DNA from: Euonymus europaeus
Taxonomy: Eukaryota; Streptophyta; Magnoliopsida; Celastrales; Celastraceae
Assembly (NCBI GenBank): GCA_963580455.1
Contig: OY756967.1
Span: 332,501-396,500 of the forward strand
DNA: 64,000 nucleotides
Direction of reading: 5' to 3'
The notes beneath the pieces are model-generated. The model was not told the origin of the DNA. It did not search any database and worked only from the letters and a program-made list of their open reading frames with translations. Both the position numbers and the translations under genes were made by a program. Of the stretch, positions 48,938 to 60,874 are shown piece by piece (position 1 is the stretch's first letter; every line of letters starts with the position of its first letter).

Positions 48938-50667
48938 CCACGAGCTCTGAAATCGAAATCCGAAACACTAGGATTGTAGAGCTCGAAAATTAGTGTGAAA
49001 TCAAGCTAAAAATCACCGAATTCAGAACTCGGAATCAACGGATATTCATAAAACCGTTTACGTAAAGAAACCACATTTCGCTGCTAACTAGGTGAAACGA
49101 GACCTACTAGCCACGAGTTCTCAAATCAAAATCCGAAACACCAGGATTGTAGAGCTCGAAAAGTAGTGTGAAATCAAGCTAAAAATCACCGAATTCAGAA
49201 CTCGGAGTCAACGGATATTCATAAAACCGTTTACGTAAAGAAACCACATTTCGCGGCTAACTAGGTGGAACTAGACCTACAAGCCACGAGTTCTGAAATC
49301 AAAATCCGAAATTCCAGGATTGTAGAGCTCGAAAATTAGTGTGAATTCCAGCTAAAAATCACCGAATTCAGAACTCGGAGTCAACGGATATTCATAAAAC
49401 CGTTTACGTAAAGAAACCACATTTCGCGGCTAACTAGGTGAAACGAGACCTACTAGCCACGAGTTCTAAAATCAAAATCCAAAAACCCAGGATTGTAGAG
49501 CTCGAAAAGTAGTGTGAAATCAAGCTAAAAATCACCGAATTCAGAACTCGGAATCAACGGATATTCATAAAACCGTTTACGTAAAGAAACCACATTTCGC
49601 GGCTAACTAGGTGAAACGAGACCTACTAGCCACGAGTTCTCAAATCAAAATCCGAAACACCTGGATTGTAGAGCTCGAAAAGTAGTGTGAAATCAAGCTA
49701 AAAATCACCGAATTCAGAACTCGGAATCAACGGATATTCATAAAACCGTTTACGTAAAGAAACCACATTTCGCGGCTAACTAGGTGAAACGAGACCTACT
49801 AGCCATGAGTTCTGAAATCGAAATCCGAAAAAACAGGATTGTAGAGCTCGAAAAGTAGTGTGAAATCAAGCTAAAAATCACCGAGTTCAGAACTCGGAAT
49901 CAACGGATATTCATAAAACCGTTTACGTAAAGAAACCACATTTCGCGGCTAACTAGGTTAAACGGGACCTACTAGCCACGAGTTCTCAAATCAATATCCG
50001 AAAGACCAGGATTGTAGAGCTCGAAAAGTAGTGTGAAATCAAGCTAAAAATCACCGAATTCAGAACTCGGAGTCAACGGATATTTATAAAACCGTTTACG
50101 AAAAGAAACCACATTTCGCGGCTAACTAGGTGAAACGAGACCTACTAGCCACGAGTTCTGAAATCGAAATCCGAAAATCCAGGATTGTAGAGCTCGAAAA
50201 GTAGTGTGAAATCAAGCTAAAAATCACCGAATTCAGAACTCGGAGTCAACGGATATTCATAAAACCGTTTACGTAAAGAAACCACATTTCGCGGCTAACT
50301 AGGTGAAACGAGACCTACTAGCCACGAGTTCTGAAATCGAAATCCGAAAACCCAGGATTGTAGAGCTCGAAAAGTAGTGTGAAATCAAGCTAAAAATCAC
50401 CGAATTCAGAACTCGGAGTCAACGGATATTCATAAAACCGTTTACGTAAAGAAACCACATTTCGCGGCTAACTAGGTGGAACGAGACCTACAAGCCACGA
50501 GTTCTGAAATCAAAATCCGAAATGCTAGGATTGTAGAGCTCGAAAAGTAGTGTGAAATCAAGCTAAAAATCACCGAATTCAGAACTCGGAGTCAACGGAT
50601 ATTCATAAAATCGTTTACGTAAAGAAACCACATTTCGCGGCTAACTAGGTGAAACGAGACCTACTAG
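48938..50667 (+). repeat. gagctctg family, 10-mer
   Basis: Ten monomers, 1730 bp. In order: marker, acacc, aaattcc, ccaaaaaccc, acacctgg, ccatgag-aaaaaac, caatatcc, aaaatcc, aaccc, aaatgct. The private allele tttcgctgctaac in the marker monomer is shared with the following units. Confidence 0.88.
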
Positions 50668-52916
50668 CCACGAGCTCTGAAATCGAAATCCGAAACACTA
50701 GGATTGTAGAGCTCGAAAATTAGTGTGAAATCAAGCTAAAAATTACCGAATTCAGAACTCGGAATCAACGGATATTCATAAAACCGTTTACGTAAAGAAA
50801 CCACATTTCGCTGCTAACTAGGTGAAACGAGACCTACTAGCCACGAGTTCTCAAATCAAAATCCGAAACACCAGGATTGTAGAGCTCGAAAAGTAGTGTG
50901 AAATCAAGCTAAAAATCACCGAATTCAGAACTCGGAGTCAACGGATATTCATAAAACCGTTTACGTAAAGAAACCACATTTCGCGGCTAACTAGGTGGAA
51001 CGAGACCTACAAGCCACGAGTTCTGAAATCAAAATCCGAAATTCCAGGATTGTAGAGCTCGAAAATTAGTGTGAATTCCAGCTAAAAATCACCGAATTCA
51101 GAACTCGGAGTCAACGGATATTCATAAAACCGTTTACGTAAAGAAACCACATTTCGCGGCTAACTAGGTGAAACGAGACCTACTAGCCACGAGTTCTAAA
51201 ATCAAAATCCAAAAACCCAGGATTGTAGAGCTCGAAAAGTAGTGTGAAATCAAGCTAAAAATCACCGAATTCAGAACTCGGAATCAACGGATATTCATAA
51301 AACCGTTTACGTAAAGAAACCACATTTCGCGGCTAACTAGTTGAAACGAGACCTACTAGCCACGAGTTCTCAAATCAAAATCCGAAACACCTGGATTGTA
51401 GAGCTCGAAAAGTAGTGTGAAATCAAGCTAAAAATCACCGAATTCAGAACTCGGAGTCAACGGATATTCATAAAACCGTTTACGTAAAGAAACCACATTT
51501 CGCGGCTAACTAGGTGAAACGAGACCTACTAGCCATGAGTTCTGAAATCGAAATCCGAAAAAACAGGATTGTAGAGCTCGAAAAGTAGTGTGAAATCAAG
51601 CTAAAAATCAACGAGTTCAGAACTCGGAATCAACGGATATTCATAAAACCGTTTACGTAAAGAAACCACATTTCGCGGCTAACTAGGTGAAACGAGACCT
51701 ACTAGCCACGAGTTCTAAAATCAAAATCCAAAAACCCAGGATTGTAGAGCTCGAAAAGTAGTGTGAAATCAAGCTAAAAATCACCGAATTCAGAACTCGG
51801 AATCAACGGATATTCATAAAACCGTTTACGTAAAGAAACCACATTTCGCGGCTAACTAGGTGAAACGATACCTACTAGCCACGAGTTCTCAAATCAAAAT
51901 CCGAAACACCTGGATTGTAGAGCTCGAAAAGTAGTGTGAAATCAAGCTAAAAATCACCGAATTCAGAACTCGGAATCAAAGGATATTCATAAAACCGTTT
52001 ACGTAAAGAAACCACATTTCGCGGCTAACTAGGTGAAACGAGACCTACTAGTCATGAGTTCTGAAATCGAAATCCGAAAAAACAGGATTGTAGAGCTCGA
52101 AAAGTAGTGTGAAATCAAGCTAAAAATCACCGAGTTCAGAACTCGGAATCAACGGATATTCATAAAACCGTTTACGTAAAGAAACCACATTTCGCGGCTA
52201 ACTAGGTTAAACGGGACCTACTAGCCACGAGTTCTCAAATCAATATCCGAAAGACCAGGATTGTAGAGCTCGAAAAGTAGTGTGAAATCAAGCTAAAAAT
52301 CACCGAATTCAGAACTCGGAGTCAACGGATATTTATAAAACCGTTTACGAAAAGAAACCACATTTCGCGGCTAACTAGGTGAAACGAGACCTACTAGCCA
52401 CGAGTTCTGAAATCGAAATCCGAAAATCCAGGATTGTAGAGCTCGAAAAGTAGTGTGAAATCAAGCTAAAAATCACCGAATTCAGAACTCGGAGTCAACG
52501 GATATTCATAAAACCGTTTACGTAAAGAAACCACATTTCGCGGCTAACTAGGTGAAACGAGACCTACTAGCCACGAGTTCTGAAATCGAAATCCGAAAAC
52601 CCAGGATTGTAGAGCTCGAAAAGTAGTGTGAAATCAAGCTAAAAATCACCGAATTCAGAACTCGGAGTCAACGGATATTCATAAAACCGTTTACGTAAAG
52701 AAACCACATTTCGCGGCTAACTAGGTGGAACGAGACCTACAAGCCACGAGTTCTGAAATCAAAATCCGAAATGCTAGGATTGTAGAGCTCGAAAAGTAGT
52801 GTGAAATCAAGCTAAAAATCACCGAATTCAGAACTCGGAGTCAACGGATATTCATAAAATCGTTTACGTAAAGAAACCACATTTCGCGGCTAACTAGGTG
52901 AAACGAGACCTACTAG
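50668..52916 (+). repeat. gagctctg family, 13-mer with internal trimer duplication
   Basis: Thirteen monomers, 2249 bp. It matches the 10-mer except that the ccaaaaaccc, acacctgg, catgag-aaaaaac trimer (51187-51705) occurs again at 51706-52224. Shared rare alleles (ggttaaacgggacc, atatttataaaacc, tttacgaaaag) confirm its common origin with 48938-50667. Confidence 0.9.
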
Positions 52917-53954
52917 CCACGAGCTCTGAAATCGAAATCCGAAACACTAGGATTGTAGAGCTCAAAAATTAGTGTGAAATCAAGCTAAAAATCACCGAAT
53001 TCAGAACTCGGAATCAACGGATATTCATAAAACCGTTTACGTAAAGAAACCACATTTCGCTGCTAACTAAGTGAAACGAGACCTACTAGCCACGAGTTCT
53101 CAAATCAAAATCCGAAACACCAGGATTGTAGAGCTCAAAAAGTAGTGTGAAATCAAGCTAAAAATCACCGAATTCAGAACTCGGAGTCAACGGATATTCA
53201 TAAAACCGTTTACGTAAAGAAACCACATTTCGCGGCTAACTAGGTGGAACGAGACCTACAAGCCACGAGTTCTGAAATCAAAATCCGAAATGCTAGGATT
53301 GTAGAGCTCGAAAAGTAGTGTGAAATCAAGCTAAAAATCACCGAATTCAGAACTCGGAGTCAACGGATATTCATAAAACCGTTTACGTAAAGAAACCACA
53401 TTTCGCGGCTAACTAGGTGAAACGAGACCTACAAGCCACGAGTTCTGAAATCAAAATCCGAAATGCTAGGAATGTAGAGCTCGAAAAGTAGTGTGAAATC
53501 AAGCTAAAAATCACAGAATTCCGAACTCGGAATCAACGGATTTTCATAAAACCGTTTACGTAAAGAAACCACATTTCGCGGCTAACTAGGTGAAACGAGA
53601 CCTACAAGCCACGAGTTCTGAAATCAAAATCCGAAATGCTAGGAATGTAGAGCTCGAAAAGTAGTGTGAAATCAAGCTAAAAATCACAGAATTCCGAACT
53701 CGGAATCAACGGATTTTCATAAAACCGTTTACGTAAAGAAACCACATTTCGCGGCTAACTAGGTGGAACGAGACCTACAAGCCACGAGTTCTGAAATCAA
53801 AATCCGAAATGCTAGGATTGTAGAGCTCGAAAAGTAGTGTGAAATCAAGCTAAAAATCACCGAATTCAGAACTCGGAGTCAACGGATATTCATAAAATCG
53901 TTTACGTAAAGAAACCACATTTCGCGGCTAACTAGGTGAAACGAGACCTACTAG
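52917..53954 (+). repeat. gagctctg family, 6-mer
   Basis: Six monomers between marker monomers at 52917 and 53955. After marker and acacc it contains only aaatgct monomers (53263, 53436, 53609, 53782), so the unit has been simplified by local copying of one monomer. Confidence 0.85.
53436..53781 (+). repeat. Adjacent near-identical monomer pair
   Basis: The monomers at 53436 and 53609 share the rare alleles gctaggaatg, cacagaattccg, ggaatcaac and ggattttcat. By eye they differ at one base (ggtgaaac versus ggtggaac). This is the clearest single-monomer duplication in the window. Confidence 0.9.
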
Positions 53955-56900
53955 CCACGAGCTCTGAAATCGAAATCCGAAACACTAGGATTGTAGAGCT
54001 CGAAAATTAGTGTGAAATCAAGCTAAAAATCACCGAATTCAGAACTCGGAATCAACGGATATTCATAAAACCGTTTACGTAAAGAAACCACATTTCGCTG
54101 CTAACTAGGTGAAACGAGACCTACTAGCCACGAGTTCTCAAATCAAAATCCGAAACACCAGGATTGTAGAGCTCAAAAAGTAGTGTGAAATCAAGCTAAA
54201 AATCACCGAATTCAGAACTCGGAGTCAACGGATATTCATAAAACCGTTTACGTAAAGAAACCACATTTCGCGGCTAACTAGGTGAAACGAGACCTACATG
54301 CCACGAGTTCTGAAATGAAAATCCGAAATGCTAGGATTGTAGAGCTCGAAAAGTAGTGTGAAATCAAGCTAAAAATCACAGAATTCCGAACTCGGAATCA
54401 ACGGATTTTCATAAAACCGTTTACGTAAAGAAACCACATTTCGCGGCTAACTAGGTGAAACGAGACCTACTAGCCACGAGTTCTCAAATCAAAATCCGAA
54501 ACACCAGGATTGTAGAGCTCAAAAAGTAGTGTGAAATCAAGCTAAAAATCACCGAATTCAGAACTCGGAGTCAACGGATATTCATAAAACCGTTTACGTA
54601 AAGAAACCACATTTCGCGGCTAACTAGGTGAAACGAGACCTACAAGCCACGAGTTCTGAAATCAAAATCCGAAATGCTAGGAATGTAGAGCTCGAAAAGT
54701 AGTGTGAAATCAAGCTAAAAATCACCGAATTCAGAACTCGGAATCAACGGATATTCATAAAACCGTTTACGTAAAGAAACCACATTTCGCAGCTAACTAG
54801 GTGAAACGAGACCTACTAGCCACGAGTTCCCAAATCAAAATCCGAAACACCAGGATTGTAGAGCTCGAAAAGTAGTGTGAAATCAAGCTAAAAATCACCG
54901 AATTCAGAACTCGGAGTCAACGGATATTCATAAAACCGTTTACCTAAAGAAACCACATTTCGCGGCTAACTAGGTGAAACGAGAACTACTAGCCACGAGT
55001 TCTGAAATCGAAATCCGAAAACACAGGATTGTAGAGCTCGAAAAGTAGTGTGAAATCAAGCTAAAAATCACCGAATTCAGAACTCGGAGTTAACGGATAT
55101 TCATAAAACCGTTTACGTAAAGAAACCATATTTCGCGGCTTACTAGGTGAAACGAGACCTACTAGCCACGAGTTCTGAAATCGAAATCCGAAAACCCAGG
55201 ATTGTAGAGCTCAAAAATTAGTGTGAAATCAAGCTAAAAATCACCGAATTCAGAACTCGGAGTCAACGGATATTCATAAAACCGTTTACGTAAAGAAACC
55301 ACATTTCGCGGCTAACTAGGTGGAACGAGACCTACAAGCCACAAGTTCTGAAATCAAAATCCGAAACGCTAGGATTGTAGAGCTCAAAAAGTAGTTTGAA
55401 ATCAAGCTAAAAATCACCGAATTCAGAACTCGGAGTCAACGGATATTCATAAAACCGTTTACGTAAAGAAACCACATATCGCGGCTAACTAGGTGAAACG
55501 AGACCTACTAGCCACGAGTTCTGAAATCGAAATCCGAAACGCTAGGATTGTAGAGCTCGAAAATTAGTGTGAAATCAAGCAAAAAATCACCGAATTCAGA
55601 ACTCGGAGTCAACGGATATTCATAAAACCGTTTACGTAAAGAAACCACATTTCGCGGCTAACTAGGTGAAACGAGACCTACATGCCACGAGTTCTGAAAT
55701 CAAAATCCGAAACGCTAGGATTGTAGAGCTCGAAAAGTAGTGTGAAATCAAGCTAAAAATCACAGAATTCAGAACTCGGAATCAACGGATATTCATAAAA
55801 CCGTTTACGTAAAGAAACCACATTTCGCGGCTAACTAGGTGAAACGAGACCTACTAGCCACGAGTTCTCAAATCAAAATCAAAAACACCAGGATTGTAGA
55901 GCTCAAAAAGTAGTGTGAAATCAAGCTAAAAATCACCGAATTCAGAACTCGGAGTCAACGGATATTCATAAAACCGTTTACGTAAAGAAACCACATTTCG
56001 CGGCTAACTAGGTGAAACGAGACCTACAAGCCACGAGTTCTGAAATCAAAATCCGAAACGCCAGGATTGTAGAGCTCGAAAAGTAGTGTGAAATCAAGCT
56101 AAAAATCACCGAATTCAGAACTCGGAGTCAACGGATATTCATAAAACCGTTTACGTAAAGAAACCACATTTTGCGGCTAACTAGGTGAAACGAGACCTAC
56201 AAGCCACGAGTTCTGAAATCAAAATCCGAAACGCTAGGATTCTAGAGCTCGAAAAGTAGTGTGAAATCAAGCTAAAAATCACCGAATTCAGAACTCGGAA
56301 TCAACGGATATTCATAAAACCGTTTATGTAAAGAAACCACATTTCGCGGCTAACTAGGTGAAACGAGACCTACAAGCCACGAGTTCTGAAATCAAAATCC
56401 GAAACGCTAGGATTGTAGAGCTCGAAAACTAGTGTGAAATCAAGCTAAAAATCACCGAATTCAGAACTCGGAGTCAACGGATATTCATAAAACCGTTTAC
56501 GTAAAGAAACCACATTTCGCGGCTAACTAGGTGAAATGAAACATAGTAGCCACGAGTTCTGAAATCGAAATCCGAAAACCCAAGATTGTAGAGCTCGAAA
56601 AGTAGTGTGAAATCAAGCTAAAAATCACCGAATTCAGAACTCGGAGTCAACGGATATTCATAAAACCGTTTACGTAAAGAAACCACATTTCGCGGCTAAC
56701 TAGGTGAAACGAGACCTACAAGCCACGAGTTCTGAAATCAAAATCCGAAACGCTAGGATTGTAGAGCTCGAAAACTAGTGTGAAATCAAGCTAAAAATCA
56801 CCGAATTCAGAACTCGGAATCAACGGATATTCATAAAACCGTTTATGTAAAGAAACCACATTTCGCGGCTAACTAGGTGAAACGAGACCTACAAGCCACG

Positions 56901-57414
56901 AGTTCTGAAATCAAAATCCGAAACGCTAGGATTGTAGAGCTCGAAAACTAGTGTGAAATCAAGCTAAAAATCACCGAATTCAGAACTCGGAGTCAACGGA
57001 TATTCATAAAACCGTTTACGTAAAGAAACCACATTTCGCGGCTAACTAGGTGAAATGAAACCTAGTAGCCACGAGTTCTGAAATCGAAATCCGAAAACCC
57101 AAGATTGTAGAGCTCGAAAAGTAGTGTGAAATCAAGCTAAAAATCAACGAATTCAGAACTTGGAGTCAACGGATATTCATAAAACCGTTTACGTAAAGAA
57201 ACCACATTTCGCGGCTAACTAGGTGAAACGAGACCTACAAGCCACGAGTTCTGAAATCAAAATCCGAAACGCTAGGATTGTAGAGCTCGAAAACTGGTGT
57301 GAAATCAAGCTAAAAATCACCGAATTCAGAACTCGGAGTCAACGGATATTCATAAAACCGTTTACGTAAAGAAACCACATTTCGCGGCTAACTAGGTGAA
57401 ACGAGACCTATAAG
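53955..57414 (+). repeat. Mixed monomers upstream of the 20-mer domain
   Basis: Twenty monomers. It begins with the last gagctctg marker (53955) and passes through aaatgct and acacc types. From about 55166 it contains the same series as 59318-60874 at an offset of 4152 bp (24 x 173), including accacatatcgcgg near 55470. A dimer or trimer of gaaacgctagg-aaaactag monomers is repeated at 56377-57414. Confidence 0.77.
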
Positions 57415-60400
57415 CCACGAGTTCTGAAATCAAAATCCGAAACGCCATGATTGTAGAGCTCGAAAAGTAGTGTGAAATCAACCTAAAAATCACCGAATTC
57501 AAAACTCGGAGTAAACGGATATTCATAAAACCGTTTACGTAAAGAAACCACATTTCGCGGCTAAATAGGTGAAACGAGACCAACTAGCCACGAGTTCTCA
57601 AATCAAAATCCGAAAAACCAGGATTGTAGAGCTCGAAAAGTAGTGTGTAATCAAGCTAAAAATCACCGAATTCAGAACTCGGAGTCAACGGATATTCATA
57701 AAACCGTTTACGTAAAGAAACCACATTTCGCGGCTAACTAGGTGAAAAGAGACCTACTAGCCACGAGTTCTGAAATCAAAATCCGAAACGCCAGGATTGT
57801 AGAGCTCGAAAATTAGTGTGAAATCAAGCTAAAAATCACCGAATTCAGAACTCGGAGTCAACGGATATTCATAAAACCGTTTACGTAAAGAAACCACATT
57901 TCGCGGCTAACTAGGTGAAACGAGACCTACAAGCCACGAGTTCTGAAATTAAAATCCGAAACGCTAGGATTGTAGAGCTCGAAAACTAGTGTGAAATCAA
58001 GCTAAAAATCACCGAATTCAGAACTCGGAGTCAACGGATATTCATAAAACCGTTTACGTAAAGAAACTACATTTCGCGGCTAAGTAGGTGAATCGAGACC
58101 TACTATCCACGAGTTCTGAAATCAAAATCCGAAACACCAGGATCGTAGAGCTCGAAAATTAGTGTGAAATCAAGCTAAAAATCACCGAATTCAGAACTCG
58201 GAGTCAACGGATATTCATAAAACCGTTTACGTAAAGAAACCACATTTCGCGGCTAACTAGGTGAAACGAGACCTACAAGCCACGAGTTCTGAAATCAAAA
58301 TCCGAAACGCCAGGATTGTAGAGCTCGAAAAGTAGTGTGAAATCAAGCTAAAAATCACCGAATTCAGAACTCAGACTCAACGGATATTCATAAAACCGTT
58401 TACGTAAAGAAACCACATTTTGCGGCTAACTAGGTGAAACGAGACCTACAAGCCACGAGTTCTGAAATCAAAATCCGAAACGCTAGGATTCTAGAGCTCG
58501 AAAAGTAGTGTGAAATCAAGCTAAAAATCACCGAATTCAGAACTCGGAATCAACGGATATTCATAAAACCGTTTATGTAAAGAAACCACATTTCGCGGCT
58601 AACTAGGTTAAACGAGACCTACAAGCCACGAGTTCTGAAATCAAAATCCGAAAATCTAGGATTGTAGAGCTCGAAAACTAGTGTGAAATCAAGCTAAAAA
58701 TCACCGAATTCAGAACTCGGAGTCAACGGATATTCATAAAACCGTTTACGTAAAGAAACCACATTTCGCGGCTAACTAGGTGAAACGAGACCTACAAGCC
58801 ACGAGTTCTGAAATCAAAATCCGAAACGCCAGGATTGTAGAGCTCGAAAAGTAGTGTGAAATCAAGCTAAAAATCACCGAATTCAGAACTCGGAGTCAAC
58901 GGATATTCATAAAACCGTTTACGTAAAGAAACCACATTTTGCGGCTAACTAGGTGAAACGAGACCTACTATCCACGAGTTCTGAAATCAAAATCCGAAAC
59001 ACCAGGATCGTAGAGCTCAAAAATTAGTGTGAAATCAAGCTAAAAATCACCGAATTCAAAACTCGTAGTCAACGGATATTCATAAAACCGTTTACGTAAA
59101 GAACCCACATTTCGCGGGTAACTAGGTGAAACGAGAACAACAAGCCACGAGTTCTGAAATCAAAATCCGAAACGCCAGGATCGTAGAGCTCGAAAAGTAG
59201 TGTGAAATCAAGCTAAAAATCACCAAATTCAGAACTCGGAGTCAACGGATATTCATAAAACCGTTTACGTAAAGAAACCACATTTCGCGGCTAACTAGGT
59301 GAAACGAGACCTACTAGCCACGAGTTCTGAAATCGAAATCCGAAAACCCAGGATTGTAGAGCTCGAAAATTAGTGTGAAATCAAGCTAAAAATCACCGAA
59401 TTCAGAACTCGGAGTCAACGGATATTCATAAAACCGTTTACGTAAAGAAACCACATTTCGCGGCTAACTAGGTGGAACGAGACCTACAAGCCACAAGTTC
59501 TGAAATCAAAATCCGAAACTCTAGGATTGTAGAGCTCAAAAAGTAGTTTGAAATCAAGCTAAAAATCACCGAATTCAGAACTCGGAGTCAACGGATATTC
59601 ATAAAACCGTTTACGTAAAGAAACCACATATCGCGGCTAACTAGGTGAAACGAGACCTACTAGCCACGAGTTCTGAAATCGAAATCCGAAACTCTAGGAT
59701 TGTAGAGCTCGAAAATTAGTGTGAAATCAAGCAAAAAATCACCGAATTCAGAACTCGGAGTCAACGGATATTCATAAAACCGTTTACGTAAAGAAACCAC
59801 ATTTCGCGGCTAACTAGGTGAAACGAGACCTACATGCCACGAGTTCTGAAATCAAAATCCGAAACGCTAGGATTGTAGAGCTCGAAAAGTAGTGTGAAAT
59901 CAAGCTAAAAATCACAGAATTCAGAACTCGGAATCAACGGATATTCATAAAACCGTTTACGTAAAGAAACCACATTTCGCGGCTAACTAGGTGAAACGAG
60001 ACCTACTAGCCACGAGTTCTCAAATCAAAATCCAAAACACCAGGATTGTAGAGCTCAAAAAGTAGTGTGAAATCAAGCTAAAAATCACCGAATTCAGAAC
60101 TCGGAGTCAACGGATATTCATAAAACCGTTTACGTAAATAAACCACATTTCGCGGCTAACTAGGTGAAACGAGACCTACAAGCCACGAGTTCTGAAATCA
60201 AAATCCGAAACGCCAGGATTGTAGAGCTCGAAAAGTAGTGTGAAATCAAGCTAAAAATCACTGAATTCAGAACTCGGAGTCAACGGATATTCCTAAAACC
60301 GTTTACGTAAAGAAACCACATTTTGCGGCTAACTAGGTGAAACGAGACCTACAAGCCACGAGTTCTGAAATCAAAATCCGAAACGCTAGGATTCTAGAGC

Positions 60401-60874
60401 TCGAAAAGTAGTGTGAAATCAAGCTAAAAATCACCGAATTCAGAACTCGGAATCAACGGATATTCATAAAACCGTTTATGTAAAGAAACCACATTTCGCG
60501 GCTAACTAGGTTAAACGAGACCTAGAAGCCACGAGTTCTGAAATCAAAATCCGAAAGGCTAGGATTGTAGAGCTCGAAAACTAGTGTGAAATCAAGCTAA
60601 AAATCACCGAATTCAGAACTCGGAGTCAACGGATATTCATAAAACCGTTTACGTAAAGAAACCACATTTTGCGGCTAACTAGGTGAAATGAAACCTAGTA
60701 GCCACGAGTTCTGAAATCGAAATCCGAAAACCCAAGATTTTAGAGCTCGAAAAGTAGTGTGAAATCAAGCTAAAAATCACCGAATTCAGAACTCGGAGTC
60801 AACGGATATTCATAAAACCGTTTACGTAAAGAAACCACATTTCGCGGCTAACTAGGTGAAACGAGACCTATAAG
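57415..60874 (+). repeat. 20-mer HOR unit (3460 bp)
   Basis: Twenty monomers, all 173 bp. It starts just after the junction gacctataagcc and contains marker monomers at 57588 (gtgtgtaatc), 58107 and 58972 (tatccacgag), and 59145. It ends with the gaaatgaaacctagtagcc junction and a cccaagatt monomer at 60702. The next unit begins exactly 3460 bp later. Confidence 0.87.

Noticed and set aside
57405..57415. TATA-like motif in gacctataagcc (also near 60865 and 63287)
   Set aside because: It arises from a single substitution in a junction variant (tacaag to tataag) and recurs only with the HOR unit. There is no supporting promoter context.
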